64,000 bases of DNA from an uncultured Phascolarctobacterium sp. (lineage in GTDB: Bacteria > Bacillota > Negativicutes > Acidaminococcales > Acidaminococcaceae), in contig NZ_CAJMEH010000001.1 of assembly GCF_905212365.1 (NCBI RefSeq), positions 70,157 through 134,156 on the forward strand, read 5' to 3'. Positions 37,739 through 47,096 of this stretch are shown in pieces. A model generated the notes under the pieces. That model searched no databases. It was not told the origin of the DNA and saw only the letters and a list, made by a program, of their open reading frames with translations. A program made the translations under genes and the position numbers. How positions within the stretch are numbered: the stretch's first letter is position 1; each line of letters begins with the position of its first letter.

Positions 37739-39013
37739 ATGTCCCCAGCAATTAAATGTTTAATTCTGTTGGCAGTAGTTGCGTTATTATTTGTAACTGA
37801 ACTTATTCCTTTGGCAATTACTGCTACCGCTGGCGCAATTGCATGCGGCCTGTTGGGCTTGATTCCTGCTAAACAAGTATTTAGCGGTTTGTCCAACTCC
37901 ACCGTTGTACTGTTCGCCGGCATGTTCGTCGTTGGCGCGGCCATGTTCTACACCGGCTTGGCGCAGGCTATCGGTAACAAAGTAGTATCCCTCTGCGGTA
38001 CTGGTGAAAACAGCCTGATGTTCGGCCTGATGCTAGTTGGCACCGTGCTTTCTTCCGTACTGTCCAACACTGGTACTGCTGCCTGCCTGTTGCCCGTAGC
38101 TTTGGGTATTTGTTCCGCAGCTAAGATTCCTGCTTCCCGTCAGCTGATGCCTTTGGCATTTGCCTGCGGTTGGGGCGGTATCATTACCATGGTAGGTACG
38201 CCTCCTAACATCATCGCTACCGGCGCTATGACCGCTGCCGGCCTGGAAGGCTTTGGCTTCTTCGAATTCGCTTGGATTGGTATTCCTGTTTCTATCGCAG
38301 GTATGCTGTACATGATGTTCGTTGGTAAGCACCTGCTGCCGAAGGTAGAATTGGACGCTGACCAGGAGATCGAACAAGAAATTGAAGCTAACGAAACTTC
38401 CAAGAACAAGATGATCGTTTCCGGCGTTATCCTGCTGGCAGTAGTTCTGGTAATGGCTTTGGGTATCAAAGGTATCACCTTGGAAATGGCAGCAATCATC
38501 GGCGCGCTGGTTTGCGTACTGACCGGCTGCCTGACTGAAAAACAAGCCTATGCTTCCATCGACTGGGTAACTATTTTCCTGTTCGCTGGCATGATGCCTG
38601 TATCCACCGCTATGGATAAAACCGGCGCTGGTAAGCTGATCGCTGAATGGACCGTTAACCTGATGGGCGGCGATCCTTCTCCGTTGGTTGTAACCGCAGT
38701 TCTGTTCATTCTGTCCTGCGGCCTGACCCAATTCATGTCCAACACCGCATCCGCAGCTCTGCTGTGCCCGATCGGTATTGCAATTTCCAAACAACTGGGC
38801 GCTGACCCGAAAGCAGTTCTGATGGCTATCGCTGTTGCAGCTTCCTGCGCATTCGCAACTCCGGTAGGTACTCCTCCGAACACCTTGGTACTTGGCCATG
38901 GCGGATACAAATTCATGGACTATGTAAAAGCTGGTACCGGTCTGGTAATCGTAGCTTTCATCGTATCCTTGGTGGTTATTCCTATTGTTTGGCCGTTCTT
39001 CCCCGGCAAATAA
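37739..39013 (+). CDS. SLC13/DASS-family sodium:dicarboxylate-type anion transporter
   Basis: A 424-residue inner-membrane symporter (about 11 helices plus two re-entrant hairpins). Both Na+/carboxylate-binding motifs are seen as an internal repeat: SNT at 109-111 with GTPPN at 153-157, and SNT at 334-336 with GTPPN at 377-381. This is the VcINDY/CitT class, which moves succinate, fumarate, malate, citrate or sulfate; a C4-dicarboxylate is likely given the fumarase and malic enzyme in this window, but is not proven. ATG 37739 follows AAAGGAGGAAC, an exceptionally good site. A 15-bp repeat flanks the gene on both sides. Confidence 0.88.
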   Translation: MSPAIKCLILLAVVALLFVTELIPLAITATAGAIACGLLGLIPAKQVFSGLSNSTVVLFAGMFVVGAAMFYTGLAQAIGNKVVSLCGTGENSLMFGLMLVGTVLSSVLSNTGTAACLLPVALGICSAAKIPASRQLMPLAFACGWGGIITMVGTPPNIIATGAMTAAGLEGFGFFEFAWIGIPVSIAGMLYMMFVGKHLLPKVELDADQEIEQEIEANETSKNKMIVSGVILLAVVLVMALGIKGITLEMAAIIGALVCVLTGCLTEKQAYASIDWVTIFLFAGMMPVSTAMDKTGAGKLIAEWTVNLMGGDPSPLVVTAVLFILSCGLTQFMSNTASAALLCPIGIAISKQLGADPKAVLMAIAVAASCAFATPVGTPPNTLVLGHGGYKFMDYVKAGTGLVIVAFIVSLVVIPIVWPFFPGK

Positions 39014-39022
39014 TTAAAAATC

Positions 39023-39037
39023 TCTGACGCATTCTCC
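39023..39037 (+). repeat. 15-bp copy of the repeat found upstream of the transporter
   Basis: TCTGACGCATTCTCC, identical to 37300-37314. The two copies bracket the transporter gene in direct orientation. Confidence 0.5.
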
Positions 39038-39065
39038 GGGATTTTGGGGGATTATCAACGAAAAT

Positions 39066-39103
39066 TAAAGCCTGTCGCTTCGGCGGCAGGCTTAATTTCT
39101 TGT
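39066..39103 (+). terminator. terminator after the SLC13 gene
   Basis: AAGCCTG (39068-39074) pairs with CAGGCTT (39087-39093); CGC/GCG and a TTCG tetraloop complete the stem. The following AATTTCTT is a modest T-tract. Confidence 0.65.
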
Positions 39104-39112
39104 CTTGAATTG

Positions 39113-39217
39113 TCAAGTCAATTGCAACACTACGCCAAAGAAAACCTCATAGGGAGACTTCCAACCGAGGCATTTGTAATGCCATTTTATTGCCAAGATG
39201 CAGTTAAGAGATAAATC
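39113..39217 (-). pseudogene. C-terminal relic of an IS30-family transposase
   Basis: The minus strand from 39217 to the TGA at 39113 encodes about 34 residues ending KCLGWKSPYEVFFGVVLQLT. The CLGWKSPYEVFF segment is the characteristic C-terminus of IS30-family transposases (domain with the last catalytic Glu nearby). Upstream the frame meets a stop at once and the conserved NxRPRK part is corrupted (AIKWHYKC), so only a decayed end remains. The bases to its left (39105-39125) may be the element's old terminal repeat. Confidence 0.75.
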
Positions 39218-39438
39218 CTATATTCGCAACGTCAGCGTTAAGTGCGGCCTTTTCAATACTGCCTTTGATAAGAGTAATTACTTTGGCTGTGAAAGTAAAA
39301 CTTATTTCTAGTATCAGTTTTGTGCAAAATACTGCGTTAAAAAGCCATTGACAATGGCGAAAAGTTAAGTATACTAAAAATGTAAGAATTGATATAAGCA
39401 TTAAAGTATATTTTTTCTGCTGAAGGAGGCTTAATGAA
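39218..39438 (+). promoter_or_regulatory. upstream region of the secreted hydrolase with promoter
   Basis: No gene is seen here. A promoter is present at 39348-39375: TTGACA (39348-39353), 16 bp, TATACT (39370-39375), about 58 bases before the hydrolase start. The remainder may be further IS30 debris. Confidence 0.65.
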
Positions 39439-40479
39439 ATGAAACGCATGATATTTATAGCTGCATTGCTGGCGACGTTGCTGTTTGCTTTTTCTGTTTG
39501 CGCAGGCAGTGCTGGGCCTACGGAAAAGCAAGCTGATGCGCAAGAAACGCAGCAGGTGCAGCAAGGAAATAATGGCAGAATGCCTGCTGGTGGCATAAAG
39601 GTTGGGCCTATAACCCACCGTGACGGCGATATGGGCAGCCTGAAGCCGGACAAGGAGCTGCAGGGTATCTTGGACGAGGTGCAGGATAAGTACCAGCTGC
39701 TGACCTTCACCGACCCTGACACCGGCTTTAAAATGCAGTATGAACTATTCGTGCCGGAAAATTATAATAAGGCTGAACGCTATCCGCTCATTATGTTTAT
39801 TCCGGACGCCCGCGCTGCTGGGCGCACTCCCGCCTTCTCCCTGAACGTAGGCTGGGGCGGAGTTATTTGGGCTACGGCGGCGGAGCAGGCTAAGCATCCG
39901 TCCTTTGTATTGATTCCCGTTTTCACAGAGGTCATTGTGGACGACGATTTTGACACCTCGCCGCAAATTGAAACGGCGGTAAAGCTCATTCATAATTTGT
40001 GCGATACTTACAGCATCGATACGAACCGCCTTTATACTACGGGACAATCCATGGGCGGCATGACCTCCTTCCATTTGAACGTAACCCATCCGGACTTGTT
40101 CGCGGCTTCGCTTTTTGTGGGCAGCCAATGGAATAATGAGCTGCTGCAGGTATTGGAGCAGAAAAAATTCTTCTATATCGTTTCGGCGGGCGACAGCAAG
40201 GCTTCTGCCGGACAAGTCGGGTTGATGGCCGTTTTTGATAAGGACGGCGTGCCCTATACCCATGAGCAATGGAGCGCTCAGGAAGCCAGCGATGTGCAGA
40301 ACGCTTGCGTACAGGCGATGCTGACGAAAGGCTTGCAGGCTAATTTCGTTACCTTTATCAAGGGGACGACCTTTACGGGCGAAGCGCCCAGGGGCGGCGA
40401 ACACCTGACGTCCTTTGATTATGCGTATAAGCTGGAAGCGGTGCGCGACTGGCTGTTTGCTCAAAGCAAAGAGGAATAA
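39439..40479 (+). CDS. secreted alpha/beta hydrolase, PHB-depolymerase-like esterase
   Basis: A 346-residue protein with a signal peptide (MKRMIFIAALLATLLFAFSV, cleavage near residue 22-26). The polar, Gln-rich stretch 28-50 looks like a linker. The hydrolase domain (about 85-340) has nucleophile Ser204 in TTGQSMGGMTS and a typical C-terminal His region (GGEHLTSFDYAY). The family includes secreted feruloyl/acetyl-xylan esterases and PHB depolymerase-like proteins; the natural substrate is unknown. GAAGGAGGC lies 8 bases before ATG 39439; the ATG at 39434 is out of frame and closes after one codon. Confidence 0.82.
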   Translation: MKRMIFIAALLATLLFAFSVCAGSAGPTEKQADAQETQQVQQGNNGRMPAGGIKVGPITHRDGDMGSLKPDKELQGILDEVQDKYQLLTFTDPDTGFKMQYELFVPENYNKAERYPLIMFIPDARAAGRTPAFSLNVGWGGVIWATAAEQAKHPSFVLIPVFTEVIVDDDFDTSPQIETAVKLIHNLCDTYSIDTNRLYTTGQSMGGMTSFHLNVTHPDLFAASLFVGSQWNNELLQVLEQKKFFYIVSAGDSKASAGQVGLMAVFDKDGVPYTHEQWSAQEASDVQNACVQAMLTKGLQANFVTFIKGTTFTGEAPRGGEHLTSFDYAYKLEAVRDWLFAQSKEE

Positions 40480-40492
40480 AAGTAAAATTACG

Positions 40493-40525
40493 GCAGGCAG
40501 TCCGTGTGATTGCCTGCTGCTTTTG
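40493..40525 (+). terminator. terminator after the secreted hydrolase
   Basis: GCAGGCA (40493-40499) pairs with TGCCTGC (40511-40517), followed by TGCTTTTG. Confidence 0.75.
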
Positions 40526-40553
40526 TATAATAGAAAATTTTGGAGGCGCTATG

Positions 40554-41735
40554 ATGACTTTAGATAAAAGCACATGGACTGATTATCAGGCGCTGTATCT
40601 GCATGTGCCCTTTTGCCGGCAAAAATGCTTGTACTGCGATTTTGCTTCTTACGCGGGCTATAGCACGGAGGCCATGAAGCGTTATACGCAGGCCGTGTGT
40701 AAGGAAATAGCTGCGCGCCGCAAGGAAGCGCGGCAAATGTCGCCGACTGCTACGATTTATTTTGGCGGCGGCACGCCCAGCGTACTTCCTGAAGCTTGTC
40801 TGGAGCAGCTGGTGGCTGCGCTGCGGCGTTATGGCTTTTGGCAGCAGCCGCAGGAGGCGACTATCGAGGTTAATCCCGGTACGGCAAATTTGGACAAGCT
40901 GCGTTTGCTGCGGCAGCTGGGCTTCGACCGCATTAGCTTCGGCGTGCAGAGCCTGAATGATAATGAGCTGCGTACTATCGGGCGGATTCATAATGGGCAG
41001 CAGGCCTTGGAGGCGGTGGCGTGGGCGCGTCAGGCGGGCTTTGAGCGCATCAGCTGCGATTTGATTTACGGTCTGCCGGGACAAACCCTGGCGTCTTTGC
41101 GCGCTAATCTGCACGGGTTGACGGAGCTGGGTATCGAGCATCTTTCTGTGTACGGGCTTATTGTGGAGGAAGAAACGCCTTTGGCGCGTTTAGTGACGCA
41201 GGGCAGGCTGCTGCTGCCGGACGAGGATTTATGCGCCGATATGTACGAGCTGGTGCAGCAATATTTACAGCAGCAGGGCTTTGAACGCTACGAGGTGTCC
41301 AACTATGCCAAAAACGGCCAGTATTCGCGGCATAATTTGGTCTACTGGCGTTATCATCCCTATATAGCCTTTGGCGCGGCGGCCTGCGGCTTTGACGGGC
41401 ACGTGCGACGCACGGCTGCGGAAAATGTGGAAACGTATATTGCCAGCGTGCTGCAAAATGCGCAGGCGGATAAATTGTATAATACAGAAAGGCTTACGGC
41501 TGCGGAAATGCTGGGTGAGTTTATGTTTATGGGCTTGCGCTGCGTGCGGGGAGCCGATTTGGCAGAGGCTCAGGCGCGCTTCGGCGTGGACGTTATGGCG
41601 CGTTTTGGGCAGGAGCTGAAGCCATTTCTGGAGCAGGATTTGCTGCGTCTGGAAAGCGACGGACGCTATCTGCGCTTAACACCGCAGGGTATGGCTGTGG
41701 GCAACAGGATATTTGAAATCTTTGTGACAGCTTAA
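40554..41735 (+). CDS. hemW: radical SAM haem chaperone HemW
   Basis: A 393-residue radical SAM protein of the HemN-like/HemW group. The Fe-S triad is Cys21-x3-Cys25-x2-Cys28 in FCRQKCLYCDF; HemW lacks the extra Cys that follows in true HemN. GGGTPS and the C-terminal HemN-C domain are present. HemW binds haem rather than oxidising coproporphyrinogen. Two adjacent ATGs (40551, 40554) are possible; the second has better spacing from GGAGG. It precedes hrcA, a common Firmicute order (lepA-hemW-hrcA); lepA is not in front here. Confidence 0.92.
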   Translation: MTLDKSTWTDYQALYLHVPFCRQKCLYCDFASYAGYSTEAMKRYTQAVCKEIAARRKEARQMSPTATIYFGGGTPSVLPEACLEQLVAALRRYGFWQQPQEATIEVNPGTANLDKLRLLRQLGFDRISFGVQSLNDNELRTIGRIHNGQQALEAVAWARQAGFERISCDLIYGLPGQTLASLRANLHGLTELGIEHLSVYGLIVEEETPLARLVTQGRLLLPDEDLCADMYELVQQYLQQQGFERYEVSNYAKNGQYSRHNLVYWRYHPYIAFGAAACGFDGHVRRTAAENVETYIASVLQNAQADKLYNTERLTAAEMLGEFMFMGLRCVRGADLAEAQARFGVDVMARFGQELKPFLEQDLLRLESDGRYLRLTPQGMAVGNRIFEIFVTA

Positions 41736-41753
41736 TTTTTGCACAAAAAAATG

Positions 41754-41782
41754 TTGACAATAAATTAGGTCAGTGCTATTCT
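41754..41782 (+). promoter_or_regulatory. promoter of the hrcA-grpE-dnaK operon
   Basis: TTGACA (41754-41759), 17 bp, TATTCT (41777-41782), immediately upstream of CIRCE. Confidence 0.8.
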
Positions 41783-41794
41783 TATACCAAGATG

Positions 41795-41821
41795 TTAGCA
41801 CTCCAATAACGCGAGTGCTAA
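41795..41821 (+). promoter_or_regulatory. CIRCE operator
   Basis: TTAGCACTC (41795-41803), nine bases, GAGTGCTAA (41813-41821): the exact 9-9-9 CIRCE consensus bound by HrcA. It overlaps the expected transcription start. Confidence 0.97.
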
Positions 41822-41842
41822 CAACTAAAATGAGGTGGGAAT

Positions 41843-42874
41843 ATGTTAAACGATAGAAAGAAAAAAATTCTCCAGCTCATAATTGAGGATTATATTTCGA
41901 CAGCCGAGCCTGTAGGCTCGCGAACCATCGCCCGTAAGTATGATTTGGGACTCAGCCCTGCGACTATTCGCAACGAGATGAGCGACCTGGAGCTGCTGGG
42001 CTATTTGGAGCAGCCCCACACCTCGGCAGGACGCGTACCCTCGGCGCAGGCTTATCGCTTGTATGTGGATTCGCTGATCGAGCCGGACGCTTTGAGCGAC
42101 AACGAACGCGCGCTTATCAACAGCTGGTTCAACGAACGGCGCAGAAGCATCGACGAAATCTTTCAATCCACGGCAAAGATTTTATCCCGCATGACGCAGA
42201 ACGTATCCATGGTTTTGGCTAACCGCGATGCAGGCGCCCAGTTCCGTTATATGAAGTTTTTGCCTCTGGATGAGCATCACGCCATCCTCTGCATTATTAC
42301 TGACGACGGCAATGTGGACAACTGCGTAGTGGAAATTCCTCTGGGAATGCGCCCCGAAGAGCTTGATTACCTAGCCGGACGCATCAGCCGTATTTTGGAG
42401 GGGCGGGAGCTGGCCAATATTTCCGAGGATTTGCTGCAAGCCGTACACAGCAATGTGGCTGACGATAAATTACTCTTTACTTCATTAGTTCAATCTATTC
42501 GCAAGCTGCGTAATAAGCATCAGGAGCAAAGAGTATTCTTAGGCGGCACTAAGCAGCTTCTGAATCAGCCGGAGTTTCGCGACGTGGAGCGTGTGCGCAG
42601 TCTTTTGGGTATTTTGGAGGAAGAGCGCGTAGTACGCGACCTGCTGAAGGCCGGCGAGGACAGCGGCCTGCGGATTACCATTGGCAGCGAAAATAAATTT
42701 TCCGGTATTCAGGATTGCAGTATGGTGCAGGCTACCTACCGCCTGAATGGTCAGATAGTAGGCACGATGGCCGTACTTGGGCCAACGCGCATGGAATACG
42801 GCAAGGTAATCGCCGTAATGGATTACCTGCATAAATATTTGAAAACAATGTTTGAGCATGATCCTAATAAATAG
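41843..42874 (+). CDS. hrcA: heat-inducible transcription repressor HrcA
   Basis: A 343-residue repressor of class I heat-shock genes. The N-terminal winged helix contains EPVGSRTIARKYDLGLSPATIRNEMSDLE (about 19-48), followed by the GAF-like and dimerisation parts. It should bind the CIRCE element 22 bp upstream of its own start, giving autoregulation, with GroE as the usual co-factor (not in the window). Confidence 0.97.
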   Translation: MLNDRKKKILQLIIEDYISTAEPVGSRTIARKYDLGLSPATIRNEMSDLELLGYLEQPHTSAGRVPSAQAYRLYVDSLIEPDALSDNERALINSWFNERRRSIDEIFQSTAKILSRMTQNVSMVLANRDAGAQFRYMKFLPLDEHHAILCIITDDGNVDNCVVEIPLGMRPEELDYLAGRISRILEGRELANISEDLLQAVHSNVADDKLLFTSLVQSIRKLRNKHQEQRVFLGGTKQLLNQPEFRDVERVRSLLGILEEERVVRDLLKAGEDSGLRITIGSENKFSGIQDCSMVQATYRLNGQIVGTMAVLGPTRMEYGKVIAVMDYLHKYLKTMFEHDPNK

Positions 42875-42894
42875 CAGTCAAAGGAGGAAGAGCC

Positions 42895-43488
42895 TTGCAA
42901 GAGAATGATGTAAAAAACACTCAGGCTGAGGAAAATGTTGCTCCGGAAGCCGAAGTAAAGCAAGAAACCGCCGCCCAGGAGGAAGCAGCCGCTCAGCAAA
43001 ACGCTGAGGAAGCTGCCGGTGAAGCCGCTAAGGAAGCGGAGCCGGACCCCAGGGACGTTAAGATTGAAGAGCTGACCAACCGTCTGCTGCGTTTGCAGGC
43101 TGATTTTGAAAATTTCCGCCGCCGCAGCGCAGGTGAAAAGGAACAGCTTTCTACCTTCGTTACCGCCGGTGTGGTAGGTAAGTTTTTGAAGGTACTCGAT
43201 AATTTTGAACGCGCCGAAGCCAGCGCCGCTAAAGCCACCGATATGGCGGGCGTAATCACCGGTATGCAGAAGATTCGCCGTCAGTTTGAGGATACCTTTA
43301 AGGAGCTGCGGGTGGAAGAAATTCCGGCGCAGAACGAAAAGTTTGACCCCAAGCTGCACGAAGCCGTAATGCGTGGGCAGAACCCCGAGCTGGAGGATGA
43401 AACCATCGATATGGTTTTGGAAAAGGGCTACAGACTGGGCGATAAGGTAATCCGCCACAGTAAGGTAAGAGTCATCAACAACGATTAA
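42895..43488 (+). CDS. grpE: nucleotide exchange factor GrpE
   Basis: A 197-residue DnaK co-chaperone. An acidic, Ala/Glu-rich N-terminal region (1-55) precedes the long coiled coil (about 58-110) and the C-terminal beta-domain (EKGYRLGDKVIRHSKVRV). Translation begins at TTG 42895, seven bases after AAAGGAGG; there is no in-frame ATG nearby. Confidence 0.95.
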   Translation: MQENDVKNTQAEENVAPEAEVKQETAAQEEAAAQQNAEEAAGEAAKEAEPDPRDVKIEELTNRLLRLQADFENFRRRSAGEKEQLSTFVTAGVVGKFLKVLDNFERAEASAAKATDMAGVITGMQKIRRQFEDTFKELRVEEIPAQNEKFDPKLHEAVMRGQNPELEDETIDMVLEKGYRLGDKVIRHSKVRVINND

Positions 43489-43557
43489 GCTGTGAGGCTC
43501 TTTACATAAATTTACAATTAACTTATTTCTGTGAAAGAATTTTAGGAGGAATACAAA

Positions 43558-45405
43558 ATGTCTAAAGTAATTGGTATTGACTTAGGTACTACTAACTCTG
43601 TTGTAGCTGTTATGGAAGGCGGCGAACCGACCGTCATCACTAATCAGGAGGGCTCCCGTCTGACTCCGTCCGTTGTGGGCTTCGCTAAAAACGGCGAGCG
43701 TCTTGTTGGCCAGCTGGCTAAACGTCAGGCCGTATCCAACCCGGACAGAACCATCAGCTCCATTAAACGCCACATGGGCGAAGCAAATTATCGCGTAACC
43801 ATTGACGATAAAAAATATTCTCCGGAAGAAATTTCCGCCATGATTCTGCAAAAGCTGAAAGCCGACGCAGAAGCCTATCTGGGCGAAAAGGTAACTCAAG
43901 CGGTTATCACCGTTCCGGCTTACTTCTCCGACAGCCAGCGTCAGGCTACTAAGGACGCAGGCAAGATTGCCGGCCTGGAGGTTCTGCGTATTGTCAACGA
44001 GCCTACCGCCGCATCTTTAGCTTACGGCATCGATAAGACCGACGATCACACTATCATGGTTTACGACCTGGGCGGCGGCACCTTTGACGTATCCATTCTG
44101 GACGTAGGCGACGGCGTATTTGAAGTAAAGGCAACTAACGGCGACACCCATCTGGGCGGCGACGACTTCGATAAAAAGATTATGGACTGGATGGTTGACG
44201 AGTTCAAGAAAGCGGAAGGCATCGACCTGTCCAGCGACCGCATGGCTATGCAGCGTCTGCGCGAGGCTGCTGAAAAGGCTAAGATTGAGCTGTCCGGCGT
44301 TATGAGCACCAATATTAACCTGCCCTTCATTACCGCAGGCGCCGACGGCCCGAAGCATTTGGATATGGATTTGAGCCGCGCTAAATTTGAAGCTATGACT
44401 GCCGATTTGGTAGAACGCACCATGGGCCCTGTTCGTCAGGCTATGAGCGACGCAGGCTTGTCCAGCAGCGATATCAGCAAGGTAATTCTGGTTGGCGGTT
44501 CTTCCCGTATCCCCGCCGTTCAGGCCGCTATTAAAAAATTCATGGGCAAGGAGCCTTACAAAGGCGTAAATCCTGACGAATGCGTTGCAGTAGGCGCAGC
44601 TATTCAGGCCGGCGTACTGTCCGGCGAAGAAGGCACCGGCAACGTGTTGCTGCTGGACGTAACTCCGTTGTCCTTGGGTATTGAAACTCTGGGCGGCGTC
44701 TTCACCAAGATTATCGAGCGCAACACCACTATCCCGACCTCTAAAAAGCAAGTGTTCTCCACTGCTGCCGATAATCAACCCTCCGTTGATATCCATGTTC
44801 TGCAGGGCGAACGCGAAATGGCCGCCGACAACAAAACTCTGGGCCGCTTCGAGCTGTCCGGCATTCCTGCCGCTCCCCGCGGAATTCCTAAAATCGAGGT
44901 TGCTTTCGATATCGACGCTAACGGCATCGTAAACGTAAGCGCTAAAGACCTGGGCACCGGCAAGGAGCAAAAGATTACCATTACTTCCTCCGGCACTTTG
45001 GATAAGGACGAAGTAGAAAGAATGGTTAAGGAAGCGGAAGCCAACGCTGAAGCGGATAAGAAACGCAAAGAGGGCGTTGAAGTCCGCAACCAGGCCGACA
45101 ATATGTGTTACCAGGCTGAAAAGACCATGAAGGACATGGAAGGCAAGGGCAAGGACGAGCTGATTGCTAAGGTTAAGGCTGCCGTTGATACTTTGAAAGA
45201 AAGCCTGAAAGGCGACGATCTGGAGATGATTAAAGTCGATACCGAAGCATTGACTAAACCGCTGTACGAGCTGAGCGCAGAGCTGTATAAAGAGACCGAA
45301 GCGCAAAAAGGCGCAGCCGGTGCAGATGCAGGCGCGCAGGACGCTAAGAAGGCCGGTAATGACGATGTAGTAGATGCTGAGGTTGTCGACGACGATAAAA
45401 AATAA
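43558..45405 (+). CDS. dnaK: Hsp70 chaperone DnaK
   Basis: A 615-residue Hsp70. The N-terminal ATPase domain has [13 protein letters not shown], the phosphate loop [11 protein letters not shown] and [10 protein letters not shown]; the substrate-binding domain begins near residue 365 ([17 protein letters not shown]) and the tail ends in an acidic EVVDDDKK. It lacks the extra ATPase insertion of Gram-negative DnaK, as expected for Firmicutes. TTAGGAGGAATAC precedes the ATG. Confidence 0.98.
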   Translation: MSKVIGIDLGTTNSVVAVMEGGEPTVITNQEGSRLTPSVVGFAKNGERLVGQLAKRQAVSNPDRTISSIKRHMGEANYRVTIDDKKYSPEEISAMILQKLKADAEAYLGEKVTQAVITVPAYFSDSQRQATKDAGKIAGLEVLRIVNEPTAASLAYGIDKTDDHTIMVYDLGGGTFDVSILDVGDGVFEVKATNGDTHLGGDDFDKKIMDWMVDEFKKAEGIDLSSDRMAMQRLREAAEKAKIELSGVMSTNINLPFITAGADGPKHLDMDLSRAKFEAMTADLVERTMGPVRQAMSDAGLSSSDISKVILVGGSSRIPAVQAAIKKFMGKEPYKGVNPDECVAVGAAIQAGVLSGEEGTGNVLLLDVTPLSLGIETLGGVFTKIIERNTTIPTSKKQVFSTAADNQPSVDIHVLQGEREMAADNKTLGRFELSGIPAAPRGIPKIEVAFDIDANGIVNVSAKDLGTGKEQKITITSSGTLDKDEVERMVKEAEANAEADKKRKEGVEVRNQADNMCYQAEKTMKDMEGKGKDELIAKVKAAVDTLKESLKGDDLEMIKVDTEALTKPLYELSAELYKETEAQKGAAGADAGAQDAKKAGNDDVVDAEVVDDDKK

Positions 45406-45407
45406 GG

Positions 45408-45518
45408 CAATCCCAACTATAAGGCGCCATCTGCTGTGTCAGGGCTCTTTGACGTACTTCTAGTACGCCTGCATCGCCCTTCCTTGCATCTAGCGTCTTC
45501 TAGCTGGTCTTGGGATTG
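45408..45518. repeat. 111-bp structured repeat element between dnaK and dnaJ
   Basis: The ends CAATCCCAA (45408-45416) and TTGGGATTG (45510-45518) form a perfect 9-bp stem. Inside is a GTACTTCTAGTAC palindrome (around 45455-45468) and, on the minus strand, GATGCAAGGAAGGGCGATGC. The layout is that of dispersed intergenic repeats of the 'GATGCAAGG...GTAC...' type; a relic of the same kind lies at 37258-37314. No reading frame is conserved in it. Confidence 0.6.
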
Positions 45519-45558
45519 TTGGGTCTTCAAATAATAATCGAATTATAATTTATAGGTT

Positions 45559-45596
45559 AGTGCCCATCTGCACGGTTTGCCCTGCACTTGGGCACT
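45559..45596 (+). other. hairpin in the dnaJ leader
   Basis: AGTGCCC (45559-45565) pairs with GGGCACT (45590-45596). It is not followed by Ts and so is not a terminator. It lies 37 bases before dnaJ and may affect its expression. Confidence 0.45.
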
Positions 45597-45632
45597 GCCA
45601 TCTTCAATGAGGAATATTAGGAGGCGCCTGTT

Positions 45633-46784
45633 TTGGCTAAAAAGGATTATTATGAGGTGCTGGGAGTTTCTAAAACGGCCTCCCAGGACGAATTAAAAAA
45701 AGCATACCGCAAACTGGCCCTGAAATATCATCCAGACCGTAATAAAGGCAACGCGGAAGCAGAGCAGAAGTTTAAGGAAATCAGCGAAGCTTACGGCGTA
45801 CTTTCGGATGAAAGCAAGCGCGCCCAGTATGATCAGCTGGGGCCGGACGCTTTTGAGCAGGCACAGGCTGGCGGCGCAGGCGGCAATCCCTTCGGCGGCG
45901 GTTTCGGCGGCTTCAGCGGCAGCGGTATGGAGGATATTTTCGATATGTTCTTCGGCGGTCAGGGCGGCCGCGGAGGACGCAGCGGCAATGCCGGCCCGCA
46001 GCGCGGCGCCGATTTGCGCTTTGATTTGGAAATCACCTTTGAGGAAGCGGCTTTCGGCGTAGAAAAGGAAATCAGCCTTTATCGCGACGAGGCCTGCGAG
46101 CATTGCCACGGTACCGGCGCGGAGCCTGGCTCAAAGGTGGAAACCTGCCCTGACTGCCACGGCACAGGTTATATACGCTTTACCCAAAATACCATGTTTG
46201 GGCAGATGGTCAACGAACGTCCCTGCTCTAAATGTCATGGCGAGGGCAAGATTGTCAGCAGCCCGTGCAAGGAATGCCGCGGCAAGGGTACGCAAAAGAA
46301 AAATAAACGCTTGAAGGTAAAAATTCCGGCAGGCGTGGATAACGGTTCCCGCCTGCGCGTCAGCGGCGAAGGCGAGGCCGGCGCCAAGGGCGGGCCTAAC
46401 GGCGATTTGTACGTATACCTGTATGTGAAGCAGCATAAGTTCTTCGACCGCGACGGCACTACTGTATTGTGCGAGGTACCTATCAATATCGTACAGGCTA
46501 CCCTGGGTGCGGAAATTAAGGTTCCCACTCTGGACGGACAGGTAACGATGAAGGTGCCTGAGGGTACGCAGCCCGGCCGTGTGATGCGCTTGAAGGGCAA
46601 GGGTATTCCCAGCCTGCGCGGCGGTACTCGCGGCGATCAGCTGGTGAAAATTAAGGTTGTTATACCTACGAAGCTGAACGATAAGCAAAAGGACGCGCTG
46701 CGCGCGTTCGAGACCATCAGCAAGGACAATATCAATCCTGAGGAAAAAAGCTTTCTCAACAAAATAAAAAATCTGTTTAAATAA
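45633..46784 (+). CDS. dnaJ: co-chaperone DnaJ
   Basis: A 383-residue Hsp40. The J-domain (1-70) has HPD in KYHPDRNKG; a Gly/Phe-rich region (about 75-120) follows; four zinc-binding CxxCxGxG motifs lie at about 148-212 ([32 protein letters not shown]); the C-terminal substrate domain is complete. Start is TTG 45633 behind TAGGAGGC. It is separated from dnaK by 227 bp containing a repeat element, so it might have its own promoter. Confidence 0.97.
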   Translation: MAKKDYYEVLGVSKTASQDELKKAYRKLALKYHPDRNKGNAEAEQKFKEISEAYGVLSDESKRAQYDQLGPDAFEQAQAGGAGGNPFGGGFGGFSGSGMEDIFDMFFGGQGGRGGRSGNAGPQRGADLRFDLEITFEEAAFGVEKEISLYRDEACEHCHGTGAEPGSKVETCPDCHGTGYIRFTQNTMFGQMVNERPCSKCHGEGKIVSSPCKECRGKGTQKKNKRLKVKIPAGVDNGSRLRVSGEGEAGAKGGPNGDLYVYLYVKQHKFFDRDGTTVLCEVPINIVQATLGAEIKVPTLDGQVTMKVPEGTQPGRVMRLKGKGIPSLRGGTRGDQLVKIKVVIPTKLNDKQKDALRAFETISKDNINPEEKSFLNKIKNLFK

Positions 46785-46788
46785 AACG

Positions 46789-46828
46789 AAGCCGTGCTGC
46801 CTTAATTGGCGGCACGGCTTTTAGTTTT
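46789..46828 (+). terminator. terminator after dnaJ
   Basis: AAGCCGTGC (46789-46797) pairs with GCACGGCTT (46812-46820), then TTAGTTTT. Confidence 0.85.
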
Positions 46829-46829
46829 G

Positions 46830-46876
46830 CGGAAAACGAAAAGGGACTGTACGCTTTTGGCGTGCAGTCCCTTACG
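46830..46876 (-). terminator. terminator of the DUF1858 gene
   Basis: AAGGGACTG and CAGTCCCTT (46841-46849 and 46865-46873) form a perfect stem; on the minus strand it is followed by TTCGTTTT. Confidence 0.8.
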
Positions 46877-46886
46877 ATTTAGAAAA

Positions 46887-47096
46887 TTATTTATTTGCTT
46901 CGGCTTCGGCAATAACCTTGTTGATGTCTTCGATGAGAGCGTCAACGTCGATGCCGTGTGCGCCTGCGCCCTGGCCGATGGTTTCAAAGTGAGCTGCCAT
47001 GCAACCGATGCAGCCCAGACCGTATTCTGCAAAAACCTCCATAATTTCCGGATGAGTTTGAACGGCTTCGATAATGCCGGTATCTTTAGTAATCAT
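46887..47096 (-). CDS. DUF1858 small redox-type protein
   Basis: A 69-residue DUF1858-domain protein with the pair GLGCIGCMAA, a CxxC motif as in small proteins associated with hybrid-cluster or disulfide chemistry. The typical pattern EAVQTHPEIMEVFAEYGLGCIGC and a C-terminal helix (IDVDALIEDINKVI) are present. Start 47096 follows AAAGGAGATATGCG. It is a single-gene unit between dnaJ and mraZ. Function is not established. Confidence 0.85.
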   Translation of the reverse strand: MITKDTGIIEAVQTHPEIMEVFAEYGLGCIGCMAAHFETIGQGAGAHGIDVDALIEDINKVIAEAEANK

